From the NCBI GenBank assembly GCA_034927815.1, contig JAYFPK010000008.1, positions 124,001 to 188,000 of the forward strand: a DNA stretch of 64,000 nt, written 5' to 3'. Within the stretch, counting starts at the first letter, position 1. Each line of letters opens with the position of its first letter. Shown piece by piece: positions 39,385 to 47,844 of this stretch. Under the pieces are notes generated by a model, which did no database searches, had not been told where the DNA came from, and was given only the letters and a program-made list of their open reading frames with translations. Origin of the DNA: Limiplasma sp034927815. GTDB lineage: Bacteria; Bacillota; Clostridia; Christensenellales; Aristaeellaceae. The position numbers and the translations under genes were made by a program.

Positions 39385-40377
39385 ATGGGTTCTTTTTCGC
39401 CCCGGCCGCGGCTTTTCTCCAGGGCTTGGGCCCTGCTGGCGGCCCTTTGCCTGGCTTTCATTCCCCTGTCTCCCCCGGCTTTGGCCGCCTCCCCCGCCTC
39501 CACCCAGGAGCCGCCCCTTCCGGAATTTCTCCATGTTGGAGGACCCAATCCCTTCCCCCGGGACGCGGAGCTGCTGGAGGTGTTTTTCCTGAACGTGGGC
39601 CAGGGGGACGCCATCTTCCTGCGGGTGGGCTCCCAAACCCTGCTGATCGACGGCGGCTACCCGGAGTCCTTTTCCCAGCTGGAAAGCTTCCTGCGAAAGG
39701 AACAGGGCTCCCTGCGGGTGGGCAGCTTGCTGTTCACCCACCCCCATGAGGACCATATCTCCGCCCCCACCGCCTTGCTGCGCCGGGGGGGCGGGGCCTC
39801 CCGGGCCTACGGAAACCTGGGCCGGGAATCCTCCAATGCCCTCTTCGCAAACTTCCTCGCCCAGGCGGACGCCCGGCCCATCCCCTATGCCCAGCTCGCC
39901 TCCGGGGACCTTCTGGAGCTGGGCGGCCAGGGCCCGGACCGGGGAGCCACCCCCATCCCCGGCGAGGATTTCCTGACCCAGGGCAGCGCCCTTTTGCGCA
40001 TTCTGCGCTGGGAGGATTCCACCCAGGACGTGAACGCCCAATCCCTGGTGATCCACCTGGAATACGGACTGCGCACGCTGCTGCTCACCGCCGACATCAC
40101 CGGGGTCTCCCAGCATCATTTCTTCAAAACCCAGGGGTCCCTTCTGGCCTCGGACATCCTCAAATCCCCCCACCACGGCGTGGAGCCCTTCCAGTCGGAT
40201 TTTCTCAGCGCCGTTTCCCCCAGCCTGGCGGTGGTCACCAACACCCCCAGGGCCTCCCGGCGGGCCGGGGAACAGCTGGCCCTACGGGGCATTCCCGCCC
40301 TGTACTCCGGCGAGGGCGACGTGTACCTGGCTACCGACGGGGAGGTGTGGTACGCGAGGCAGGATGGGGGGAAGTAA
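39385..40377 (+). CDS. Secreted ComEC/Rec2-type metallo-beta-lactamase-fold protein
   Basis: 330 residues with a signal peptide (ending about SPPALAA) and a metallo-hydrolase domain matching the soluble part of ComEC: FFLNVGQGDAIFLRVGSQTLLIDGG, LLFTHPHEDHISAP (the HxHxDH metal motif), LLLTADITG, SPHHGVEPF and VVTNTP. ATG 39385 has AAGGAGG eight bases upstream; an upstream in-frame ATG at 39355 lies in the nrdD terminator. Unlike ComEC it has no membrane channel. It may be an extracellular nuclease or phosphodiesterase. Confidence 0.87.
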   Translation: MGSFSPRPRLFSRAWALLAALCLAFIPLSPPALAASPASTQEPPLPEFLHVGGPNPFPRDAELLEVFFLNVGQGDAIFLRVGSQTLLIDGGYPESFSQLESFLRKEQGSLRVGSLLFTHPHEDHISAPTALLRRGGGASRAYGNLGRESSNALFANFLAQADARPIPYAQLASGDLLELGGQGPDRGATPIPGEDFLTQGSALLRILRWEDSTQDVNAQSLVIHLEYGLRTLLLTADITGVSQHHFFKTQGSLLASDILKSPHHGVEPFQSDFLSAVSPSLAVVTNTPRASRRAGEQLALRGIPALYSGEGDVYLATDGEVWYARQDGGK

Positions 40378-40482
40378 GCCGGGGACGAGGGGGCGGAACG
40401 CTGGGCGCTACCCCAGCCCCCAACCCCTCATTGCCCCGTTTCACGGGGTAAAACGGCGTATTGTTTCGAAAGGGAGAATGAT

Positions 40483-41256
40483 ATGTTTCATGAAAGTACT
40501 TTTGACAGAATGGTGGAAAGAGCCAAAAAACATCCATATTCCTCTATGAATTATCTTGACTTTGAAGATTGCCAAAATGCAGAGGTTCTGGTTGACCGAG
40601 ACGACCTCCTCCTGCTGCAGGATAACAGCAAAACACCCGCCATGCTTTATTTTGCTACGGATCGTTTTGAATCTTTGCTCCACGCAATAGCGGATATGCC
40701 GGGGGCTTTACGGCTGCATTTTGTCCCCCATGAATACGCGCCGCAGCTTAAAAAGCTCGGTTTCGTGGAATGGGGCGAATACGTGGATTTCTTTCATGAC
40801 AATTTAGCCGGTACCCTTGCTCTCCTAAACACGGAAAGCCAGCTTGTGTATCTGACAATGGAAGAATGCGAAGAAGCCTCCATGGTATCCCAAAAATGCA
40901 GACTGCAATCCAGAGGCTTTGAAGGCGAATCAAAGGAATGGTTTGCCAACTGGCTTTCTGAAAACAAAGTGATTATTCTGCGCAAAGATTCCGAGATGGC
41001 AGGATTTTGCTGCGTCTGTATCTATCACGAAGGTACGACCCTTTGGATCAGAGAGCTTGCGGTTGCTCCGAAATTTCAAGGGATGGGCTTCGGCAAAAAG
41101 TTACTGGAACAGGCGCTGCGCTATGGTGTTGAAAACGGCGCGGTCAAAGGGTTCCTGGCGGCTGATGCGCTGAATCAAAACGCAATCGGCCTGTATGAGA
41201 AATATGGCTTCCGTGCGAAAAACGTGAAGGGTGAGCTTCAAATGATACGAAGCTGA
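40483..41256 (+). CDS. GNAT-family N-acetyltransferase with N-terminal extension
   Basis: 257 residues. The C-terminal 110 residues are the GNAT fold: WIRELAVAPKFQGMGFGKKLLEQAL (acetyl-CoA loop Q-G-M-G-F-G), then LNQNAIGLYEKYGFRAKNV. The N-terminal 130 residues form a second alpha/beta region, perhaps a degenerate GNAT repeat. Codon use is much more AT-rich than in nrdD or HelD on either side, which suggests recent acquisition. AAAGGGAG precedes the ATG. Substrate unknown. Confidence 0.86.
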   Translation: MFHESTFDRMVERAKKHPYSSMNYLDFEDCQNAEVLVDRDDLLLLQDNSKTPAMLYFATDRFESLLHAIADMPGALRLHFVPHEYAPQLKKLGFVEWGEYVDFFHDNLAGTLALLNTESQLVYLTMEECEEASMVSQKCRLQSRGFEGESKEWFANWLSENKVIILRKDSEMAGFCCVCIYHEGTTLWIRELAVAPKFQGMGFGKKLLEQALRYGVENGAVKGFLAADALNQNAIGLYEKYGFRAKNVKGELQMIRS

Positions 41257-41267
41257 CTTGGCTTTCA

Positions 41268-41325
41268 AAGCAAAGGCGGGGTCCGGGGACTGCGTCCCCA
41301 GGCAGGGTTTCAGGGACGGCAGCCC
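41268..41325. repeat. Intergenic repeat element, copy E (diverged)
   Basis: GGGGTCCGGGGACTGCGTCCC, then CAGGCAGGG and a short GGGACGG stretch. It resembles the GTCC-GGGGCTTCGTCCC core of copies A to D in reverse emphasis. It separates the GNAT gene from the HelD gene stop. Confidence 0.4.
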
Positions 41326-41335
41326 CTACCGTCCC

Positions 41336-43573
41336 CTACCCCCGGAACCTCTCCTCGCTTCCCAGCAGCCGCAGCCTGTGCAAGGGCCGGGTGCACAGCA
41401 CATACAGGAGCTTGTCGTAAAAGCGCTCCTTGGGGTACGCATCCTCCCCGGAGTCGGCGATGAGCACGCAGTCAAACTCCAGGCCCTTTACCACACCGGC
41501 CCCCATCACCTGGACGCCGCCCTGGAAGGTATCGTCCCCCCGGCCTACCAGCCGGGCCTGGGGCAAAAGGGGCAGCAGAGCCTTGTGAAGGGCTTTGGCG
41601 TCCGCCTCCCGCTTCACGATGATGGCGATGGAGAAGAAGCCTTCCCGCAGCCACTCCTCCACCCCCTGGACGATGGCGGCCAGGCGCTCCTTGGGGCTGC
41701 CGGCCCGCGCAAAGACAGGGGCTTCCCCATGGCGCAGCACCGGCCTGGCCGTGACCCCGGCGGCCTCGTGGCCCGCCATCAAAGAGAAGGCCAGCTCCAT
41801 GATCTCCACCGTGCTGCGGTAGCTGGTGGACAGGGTGGTGCACACGGGTTTTTTTTCAAAGATGCCTTCGGTCAAATCGCTCCAGGAGCGGATGCCCTCG
41901 TCCCCATAGATGCCTTGCCACAAATCCCCCACCAAGGTAAAGGCGTCGTGGTTCATCAGCTTGCGCAACACCTTCACCTGCAAGGGGGACACATCCTGGG
42001 CCTCGTCCACCACCACGTGGCGGATGTCCAGGCGGAAATAGCCGTAGAGCCTCTCCCCCAGCCACAGCAAAGCCGGCAGGTCCTCGGCTCCTACCCGGCC
42101 CTTGGCAAGCCCCGGCTGGGTGGCGGCCCACACCAACGCGGCGCCCCGGCCTGGGGCGTCCTCCAGGGCCTTTTGCTGCCAAAACTCGCCGTATACGCGC
42201 AGCAGCTCCATGGAGTGCCAGGCTCCGTCGTAGCCCTTCCAAAACGCCTTCTCGGCCCCCTTCATCTGCTCCAGCCGCTCCTGGCGGCTGGCAAAGAGCC
42301 GCCGGGCCTTTTCCTGGCGCTCCCCTCCGTCCGGCAGGGCCCGCAGCAAGGCCTCCAGCCGTTCCTCCGTGGCCTTGCGCAGCGTTTCCTCCAGCGCCTC
42401 CAAGGCTTGCTTCAAGCGCTTTTTCACCACCTTGCGCACCTCGTCCACCCGGGCGCGCAAGGGGTAGTGGCGGAATTGCCGCAAAAACAAATCCTCCATC
42501 TCCTGGGCGGCCAGCAGCCTCCGGCCCCCGAAGGTCACGTCCCAGGCGGGGGTCACCGCCCTCTCAAACCGTACCAGGAAGGCGTCCAGGGCCTCCCCCA
42601 GGGCCAGGGCTCCCTTTTGCCGCAGCACCGCGTCCAGGGCGTCCCGCTGGGGCTTGGTCATGCAGAGGCGTTCCTCCAGCCGGGCTCCCACCTCCAGCTT
42701 GGGCATCCGCTTCCCCAGCAGCTTTGTGGCCAGCTGGGCAAAGGTGGTCTGGCGCACCTGCTCCACCCCCAAATCCGGCAGCACCCGGCTGATGTAGTTG
42801 AGAAACAGCGGGTTGGGGGCCAAAATCATCATCTGGTGGGGAGCCACGGTCTTTTGCAGGCGATACAGCATCCAGGCGATCCGGTGCAAGGCGATGGTGG
42901 TCTTTCCGCTGCCCGCCACCCCTTGCACGCACAGGGGAGAGAAGGGATCATGGCGGATCACGGTGTTTTGCTCCGCCTGGATGGTGGTGACCACCTCCCG
43001 CAGCCTGGCGGTGGTCACCTGGGACAACGCCTCGGTGAGGAACCTCTCCTGGCCCACCAGCCCGGTGTCCTGCATCGCCAGCAGCTTGCCCTCCCGGACG
43101 GTGAACATCCGCTTTAGGGTCAGCTCGCCCTCCACCTTGCCGTCCGGCGCATCGTAGCTGACCTGGCCGATCTGCCCCGAATAGTACAGGTTTGCCACCG
43201 GGCTGCGCCAGTCCGCCACCCAGATTTTGTACTCCGGGGTCTTGATCACGCCCCAGCGCCCCAGGTACACCGCGGACACACTCCCCGCCTTCATGCCGCC
43301 CTCATAGGGCATGTCGCTGTCCGGGGCGAAATCCAGCCGGGCAAAGTAGGGCTGCTGCCGGGAGAGGCGAAGCTGGTGCAGGCCCCGCAACTTCATGCGC
43401 ACCACAAACTGCTGCACCACGGCATCGTCGCTGCCGTCGTCAATGACCTGGATGAAGGTGTCGTTTCCGTCCGTAATGCCCAGCTCCGCCTCAGCCTTGC
43501 GCAGCTCCCCGGCCACCACCTCCAGGGTGGCGGCGAAGTGGGCCTGCTCCTGGGGAAAATCCGTTGGGTTCAT
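41336..43573 (-). CDS. helD: HelD-like UvrD/Rep-type helicase (RNA polymerase recycling factor family)
   Basis: 745 residues. By family, HelD binds RNA polymerase and, with ATP, frees it from stalled complexes and DNA. Start ATG 43573 has AAAGGAG seven bases upstream. Helicase motifs are present: GVAGSGKTTIALHRIAWMLYR (Walker A, near residue 222), HVVVDEAQDVSPLQ (Walker B), LVGDLWQGIYGD and LSTSYRSTVEIMELA. The N-terminal arm (FAATLEVVAGELRKAEAEL) is coiled-coil-like, and VIKTPEYKIWVADWRSPVANLYYSG is the typical HelD segment. The lack of a classic 2B translocation core separates it from UvrD. Confidence 0.9.
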   Translation of the reverse strand: MNPTDFPQEQAHFAATLEVVAGELRKAEAELGITDGNDTFIQVIDDGSDDAVVQQFVVRMKLRGLHQLRLSRQQPYFARLDFAPDSDMPYEGGMKAGSVSAVYLGRWGVIKTPEYKIWVADWRSPVANLYYSGQIGQVSYDAPDGKVEGELTLKRMFTVREGKLLAMQDTGLVGQERFLTEALSQVTTARLREVVTTIQAEQNTVIRHDPFSPLCVQGVAGSGKTTIALHRIAWMLYRLQKTVAPHQMMILAPNPLFLNYISRVLPDLGVEQVRQTTFAQLATKLLGKRMPKLEVGARLEERLCMTKPQRDALDAVLRQKGALALGEALDAFLVRFERAVTPAWDVTFGGRRLLAAQEMEDLFLRQFRHYPLRARVDEVRKVVKKRLKQALEALEETLRKATEERLEALLRALPDGGERQEKARRLFASRQERLEQMKGAEKAFWKGYDGAWHSMELLRVYGEFWQQKALEDAPGRGAALVWAATQPGLAKGRVGAEDLPALLWLGERLYGYFRLDIRHVVVDEAQDVSPLQVKVLRKLMNHDAFTLVGDLWQGIYGDEGIRSWSDLTEGIFEKKPVCTTLSTSYRSTVEIMELAFSLMAGHEAAGVTARPVLRHGEAPVFARAGSPKERLAAIVQGVEEWLREGFFSIAIIVKREADAKALHKALLPLLPQARLVGRGDDTFQGGVQVMGAGVVKGLEFDCVLIADSGEDAYPKERFYDKLLYVLCTRPLHRLRLLGSEERFRG

Positions 43574-43664
43574 ACAAACTCCTTTCTTTTGGGAAGGGCA
43601 TACCGCGCGGCAGTGGGAACAATCCCCCAGGGAACGCAAAAGGCCACCCCATGCCTGCCGGAGG

Positions 43665-43703
43665 AAACCAGGCGGCCCGCGCTGGGCGCAATCCGCCTGG
43701 TTT
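43665..43703 (-). terminator. Terminator of the short alaS
   Basis: On the minus strand: AACCAGGCGG, 17-base loop, CCGCCTGGTTTCC. Ten paired bases; short T-run. Confidence 0.6.
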
Positions 43704-43767
43704 TGCATCCGTACCAAACATGCGATGGCATTCGCAGAGGTTTATGATTGCCGGAAGGAAGCTCCCG

Positions 43768-45558
43768 TTATTTCCCGATGACGGCCTTGATCCTTCTGAC
43801 CCCCGCCGAGGAGCTCTCCTCCTTCTGAATCTTGAAGCTGCCCAGGTCTCCGGTGTTGGAGGCGTGGGGGCCGCCGCAGATCTCCTTGCTGAAATCCCCC
43901 ATGGAGTAGACCTTCACCTGTTCCCCATACTTGCTTTCAAACAGGCCGATGGCCCCGTGCTCCTTGGCCTCGGCCACGGTCATCTCCTGCCAGGTGATGG
44001 GGGCTTTGGCGGCGATAACTTCGTTCACCAGCCTTTCCACCTCGGCGATTTCCTCGGGGGTCATCTTGCGGCCAAAGGAGAAGTCAAAGCGCAGGCGCTC
44101 GGCGGTGATGTTGGAGCCCTTTTGGGCCACCTCCGGCCCCAGCACCTTGCGCAAAGCGGCATGCATCAGGTGGGTGGCGGTGTGGAGCTTGGCGGTTTCG
44201 TCGCTGTGATCCGCCAGGCCGCCCTTGAAGCGCTGCTCGGCCCCGGCCTGGGAGGTGGCCTGGTGCTGCTTGAAGCGCTCCTGGAAGCCCTCCATGTCCA
44301 CAGCCAGGCCCTTTTCCTTGGCCAATTCCAAAGTCATTTCCACGGGGAAGCCGTAGGTATCGTAGAGGTGGAAGGCGCTTTCCCCGTCGATGGTCTGGTT
44401 CTGCACCTTGGCCACCAGCTTCTCAAACTCCCGGGTACCCTGCTTCAAGGTTTTGGCGAAGCGGGTTTCCTCCAGGGCCAGCTGCTCCAGCACGAAGCGC
44501 CGGTTGCGGGTGAGCTCGGGATAGGCCTCGTTGTACTGACCGATGATCACCTTGGCAATCTCCCCGGTGAAGCCGTCCGGCAGGCCCAGGCCCATGCCGT
44601 AGCGCACGGCCCGGCGAATCAGGCGGCGCAGCACATAGCCCTGGTCCACATTGCTGGGGGCCACCCCCCGGTCATCCCCCAGGATGAAGGTGGCGGTGCG
44701 GATATGGTCCGCCACGATCCGGAAGGCCCGGGTGGTTTCCTCGTCGCTGCCATAAGCCTTGCCGGACAGCTCCGCGATCTTGCCCAGAATCCCCTCGAAC
44801 AGGTCGGTTTCGTAAACGCTCTTCTTGCCGTTGAGGACGCAGATGGTGCGCTCCAGGCCCATGCCCGTGTCCACATTTTTTTGAGCCAGAGGGATGAAGC
44901 TCCCGTCCGCCTGTTTGTTGTACTGCATGAACACGTCGTTCCAGATCTCCAAATACCGGCCGCAGGAGCAGGCGGGGGTGCAATCCGGGCCGCAAGGCTC
45001 CTTGTCGGTGATGATGAACATCTCGGTATCCGGGCCGCAGGGGCCGGTCTGCCCGGCGGGGCCCCACCAGTTGTTCTCCTTGGGCAGGTAGAAGATCCTT
45101 TCGGCGGGCACGCCCATGTCCCGCCACAGCTGGGCGCTTTCCTCGTCCCTGGGGCAATCCTCGTCCCCGGCAAACACAGAGAAGGCCAGCTTCTCCTTGG
45201 GCAGGCCCAAATATTCGGGGCTGGTCAAAAATTCCCAGCTCCAGGGGATCATCTGCTTCTTGAAGTAATCCCCCAGGGACCAGTTGCCCAGCATCTCAAA
45301 GAAGGTGAGGTGGCTGAAATCCCCCACATCGTCAATGTCCCCGGTACGCACGCACTTTTGCACGTCGCACAGCCGGTTGCCCGCGGGATGCTTGGCTCCC
45401 ATGAGGTACGGCACCAGGGGGTGCATCCCCGCCGTGGTGAACAGCACCGTGGGGTCGTTTTCCGGGATGATGGAGGCGCTGGAGATCACCGCGTGGCCGT
45501 GGTCCTGGAAGAATTTCAAAAACAGGGAGCGAAGCTGGGAGGAGTGAAGAGATTTCAT
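43768..45558 (-). CDS. alaS: Alanyl-tRNA synthetase, short form without C-Ala domain
   Basis: Charges tRNA-Ala. 596 residues against about 870 for the usual bacterial enzyme. Start ATG 45558 (MKSLHSSQLRSLFLKFFQDHGH) has AAAGGAG eight bases upstream. The class II catalytic core is intact: MHPLVPYLMGAKHPAG, FEMLGNWSLGDYFKKQMI, MGLERTICVLNGK and DQGYVLRRLIRRAVRYG. The editing domain has HTATHLMHAALRK (HxxxH) but CGGPHASNTGDLG in place of the common CxGTH. It ends right after GVRRIKAVIG, so the coiled-coil and C-Ala domain are absent. A full-length paralog may exist elsewhere. Confidence 0.93.
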   Translation of the reverse strand: MKSLHSSQLRSLFLKFFQDHGHAVISSASIIPENDPTVLFTTAGMHPLVPYLMGAKHPAGNRLCDVQKCVRTGDIDDVGDFSHLTFFEMLGNWSLGDYFKKQMIPWSWEFLTSPEYLGLPKEKLAFSVFAGDEDCPRDEESAQLWRDMGVPAERIFYLPKENNWWGPAGQTGPCGPDTEMFIITDKEPCGPDCTPACSCGRYLEIWNDVFMQYNKQADGSFIPLAQKNVDTGMGLERTICVLNGKKSVYETDLFEGILGKIAELSGKAYGSDEETTRAFRIVADHIRTATFILGDDRGVAPSNVDQGYVLRRLIRRAVRYGMGLGLPDGFTGEIAKVIIGQYNEAYPELTRNRRFVLEQLALEETRFAKTLKQGTREFEKLVAKVQNQTIDGESAFHLYDTYGFPVEMTLELAKEKGLAVDMEGFQERFKQHQATSQAGAEQRFKGGLADHSDETAKLHTATHLMHAALRKVLGPEVAQKGSNITAERLRFDFSFGRKMTPEEIAEVERLVNEVIAAKAPITWQEMTVAEAKEHGAIGLFESKYGEQVKVYSMGDFSKEICGGPHASNTGDLGSFKIQKEESSSAGVRRIKAVIGK

Positions 45559-45607
45559 GCAAGTAGCTCCTTTATCATTGACAATGGCACATGGAAAATG
45601 CTCAACC

Positions 45608-45636
45608 ATTATAGTGAATTCAGCCTTTTCTGTCAA
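45608..45636 (-). promoter_or_regulatory. Consensus promoter of the short alaS
   Basis: On the minus strand, TTGACA (45631-45636), 17-base spacer, TATAAT (45608-45613). The leader is only about 43 bases, too short for a T-box. Confidence 0.8.
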
Positions 45637-45849
45637 TCCGGGGAGAGGCATGGGCGCCGGCAGGCCGTGAAAAATTTGCCATGGCCCTTCCGTCAAATCC
45701 TTTGAAGCCTCTGACAGCAGGGCTGCCGGTGATAAGCCGCAAAACGAATTGCCACCGTGCCTTGGTTTTTCCTGAAAGGATTGCGCCCCGTGGAGCGAAA
45801 CGGGCGCGTGGCGGGCATATGGGGGAGCGGTTCCTGACCCTCCCCTTTC

Positions 45850-45878
45850 TTGTGATTCTGCGCGTGGTAGGGTATAAT
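45850..45878 (+). promoter_or_regulatory. Promoter of the AraC-family regulator
   Basis: TTGTGA (45850-45855), 17-base spacer, TATAAT (45873-45878). Transcription start near 45885, ATG at 45912. Confidence 0.65.
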
Positions 45879-45911
45879 ATTCCTAGCGTTGATGATAAAG
45901 GGTTGTTGCAT

Positions 45912-46769
45912 ATGGCGGGCCAGTTTGCTCCAGAAACGGATATCCTGTTTCGGCACCGGCAAGATGACGTGCAAGCGTATATGTCCCCGGAAGCTCAGCA
46001 GATCGCGCCGCACTTTCATTACCAATATGAGCTGATCCTGACGGCTACCGGGACAGCCAGCTTTTATATTAGCGGCAAAACCTACCACGTCTTTCCCGGC
46101 AGCATTTTGGTAATGAGCAATATGGAGAATCACCATATTCTCTCCACCAGCGACGGCTACGAGCGCTACATCATCCGCTTCTCTACGGAAGCGCTGGCTG
46201 CCCTCATCCGGGATCCGGTGCTTCTGTCCATCTTTAAGCAGCGGCCCCATGACTTTTGCCACCACTATCGATGCACCCAGGCTGAACTGGAGCATTATAT
46301 CCACATGATGAGGCTGATAGGCAAGGAATACCGCCATCAGCCTCCCTATTGGGATTTTCAGATTTCAGCCAAAATCGTGGATATCCTGGTGAATATGTAC
46401 CGGCATACCCCCGATGCGTTTCCAGGGCACAAATCCCATGAGCGTCAGGGAATCATCTTCAATATCCAAAACCACATTGAAAGCCACTTGGCGGAGGACC
46501 TGACCCTGGACACCCTCTCCACCATGTTTTTCATGAGTAAATACTATCTCAGCCACAGCTTCAAGGAAATCACGGGATTCTCCTTCAAGCAGTATGTGAT
46601 TATGGCCCGTATGTCCAAGGCAAAGGACATGCTGATCCACACCAAGGAATCCGTACAAAAAATCGGGGACACTGTGGGGTTTCCCAACAGCTCCCACTTC
46701 ATCCGCAGCTTCAGGCGCCAAGAGGGCATCTCTCCCTTGCAGTACAGAAGCCGCTCCCAAAGAAAATAA
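45912..46769 (+). CDS. AraC-family transcriptional regulator
   Basis: 285 residues from ATG 45912, the first start after the promoter; in-frame codons further upstream lie within or before it. The N-terminal cupin ligand-binding domain shows PHFHYQYELILTATGTASFYISGK and FPGSILVMSN. Two C-terminal helix-turn-helix units follow: DLTLDTLSTMFFMSKYYLSHSFKE and QKIGDTVGFPNSSHFIRSFRR. It converges on the amidohydrolase/TAXI-TRAP gene set and probably senses that transported ligand. Control of those genes is inferred from position only. Confidence 0.9.
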   Translation: MAGQFAPETDILFRHRQDDVQAYMSPEAQQIAPHFHYQYELILTATGTASFYISGKTYHVFPGSILVMSNMENHHILSTSDGYERYIIRFSTEALAALIRDPVLLSIFKQRPHDFCHHYRCTQAELEHYIHMMRLIGKEYRHQPPYWDFQISAKIVDILVNMYRHTPDAFPGHKSHERQGIIFNIQNHIESHLAEDLTLDTLSTMFFMSKYYLSHSFKEITGFSFKQYVIMARMSKAKDMLIHTKESVQKIGDTVGFPNSSHFIRSFRRQEGISPLQYRSRSQRK

Positions 46770-46770
46770 A

Positions 46771-46807
46771 GGCACGCCAGCGCGCATAGCGCCGCGCCTG
46801 GCGTGCC
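46771..46807. terminator. Bidirectional terminator between araC-like and amidohydrolase genes
   Basis: GGCACGCCAG / CTGGCGTGCC perfect stem around a GC-rich loop, in a 58-base convergent gap. No strong T-run. Confidence 0.6.
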
Positions 46808-46827
46808 GGTGGAGGAATCCCTGTGGA

Positions 46828-47844
46828 TTAGGAGATCCGCTTGAGAATGCGCAACGCGTTTCCATAGCGCAGCATGTCTTTTTCAGCCTCGGTAATGGGC
46901 AGCGCATCGATATCCCGCAAGGTGCGCCGGACATACCCGAACCCATCCTCCGGATCAAAGGGCAGATCGCTGGCAAACACCATATGCTCCAACCCGAAGA
47001 AATTCAGGGCGCACTGGATGGCCGCCCGGCTGCCAAAGGTGGCGCAGTCCGCATAAAATTTCCGGAATTCGTCAATTTGAACCTTTCCCCGGATTGGGCT
47101 TTCTACAAGGGCTTGCATGTTGGGGGCAGTGCGGGTGGAATAGAGCTGAAGCCCGTTTTCCAGCCTCCCTTCCATCATGGGAAGCATTGCCCCGGCATGG
47201 TGGAGGATGACCCGCAGCTTGCGGCAGCGCTGAAACAGGCCGGAATATGCCAAGCGGGAGGCAGCCATGGTGGTTTCGATGGGCCACATCATCGTCCACC
47301 ACAACTCGTATTTCTCCAGCGCTTCTCCTGCATAGTAGGGCTGCGCGGCGGTCCGCGCCGGGTGAATCCACAGCACGGCGTCCAGCTCATCCAGCTTTTC
47401 GTACAGGATATAGAAGTCCTCGCTGTCGATGGCATGCCCGTCCTGGTTGGTAAACACCTGGGCCCCCACGGCCCCCAGCTGGGTGATGGCGTACTCCGCT
47501 TCCCGCGCCGCCTTTTCCAGGTCGTCCATGGGCAGCACCGCCACAAAGCCGGGAAACTTCCGGGGATATTTCTGGCACAGGTCATAGAAGGTCTCGTTGG
47601 CAAAACGCGCCAAGGCGGCCGTATGCTCCGGGGGCACCAGCTGCTCCACGTTGGGGCTGACGATGCAGGGAATCTGCTGGTAGCCTTCAAAGGTATCCAT
47701 GAGCTTGAGCCTGTAAGACAAATCGGACATGGCCGGCATTTGGCTGGCCCGCTTCATCATGTGCGCATTTCCGCCCAAACGGACAATCCTGTCGTAAAAC
47801 TCCAAAGGCAGGTAGTGGTTAAACAGATCAATGCTCCTAGGCAC
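46828..47844 (-). CDS. Amidohydrolase-2 family protein with altered HxH motif
   Basis: About 338 residues, a TIM-barrel metal hydrolase or decarboxylase related to ACMSD. Start taken at GTG 47844, seven bases after GAGGTG and overlapping the TRAP permease stop. The first metal motif, normally DxHxH, reads IDLFNHYLP, so the first His is replaced by Phe. Other residues are kept: VLWIHPAR, VILHHAGAMLP and FASDLPFDPEDG (the catalytic Asp). ACMSD-type enzymes decarboxylate aromatic or unsaturated acids. It forms an operon with a TAXI-TRAP transporter, so its substrate is probably the imported carboxylate. Confidence 0.82.
   Translation of the reverse strand: MPRSIDLFNHYLPLEFYDRIVRLGGNAHMMKRASQMPAMSDLSYRLKLMDTFEGYQQIPCIVSPNVEQLVPPEHTAALARFANETFYDLCQKYPRKFPGFVAVLPMDDLEKAAREAEYAITQLGAVGAQVFTNQDGHAIDSEDFYILYEKLDELDAVLWIHPARTAAQPYYAGEALEKYELWWTMMWPIETTMAASRLAYSGLFQRCRKLRVILHHAGAMLPMMEGRLENGLQLYSTRTAPNMQALVESPIRGKVQIDEFRKFYADCATFGSRAAIQCALNFFGLEHMVFASDLPFDPEDGFGYVRRTLRDIDALPITEAEKDMLRYGNALRILKRIS

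Noticed and set aside
45559..45607. T-box leader for the alanyl-tRNA synthetase gene
   Set aside because: The promoter leaves a leader of about 43 bases, too short for a T-box with specifier stem and antiterminator.
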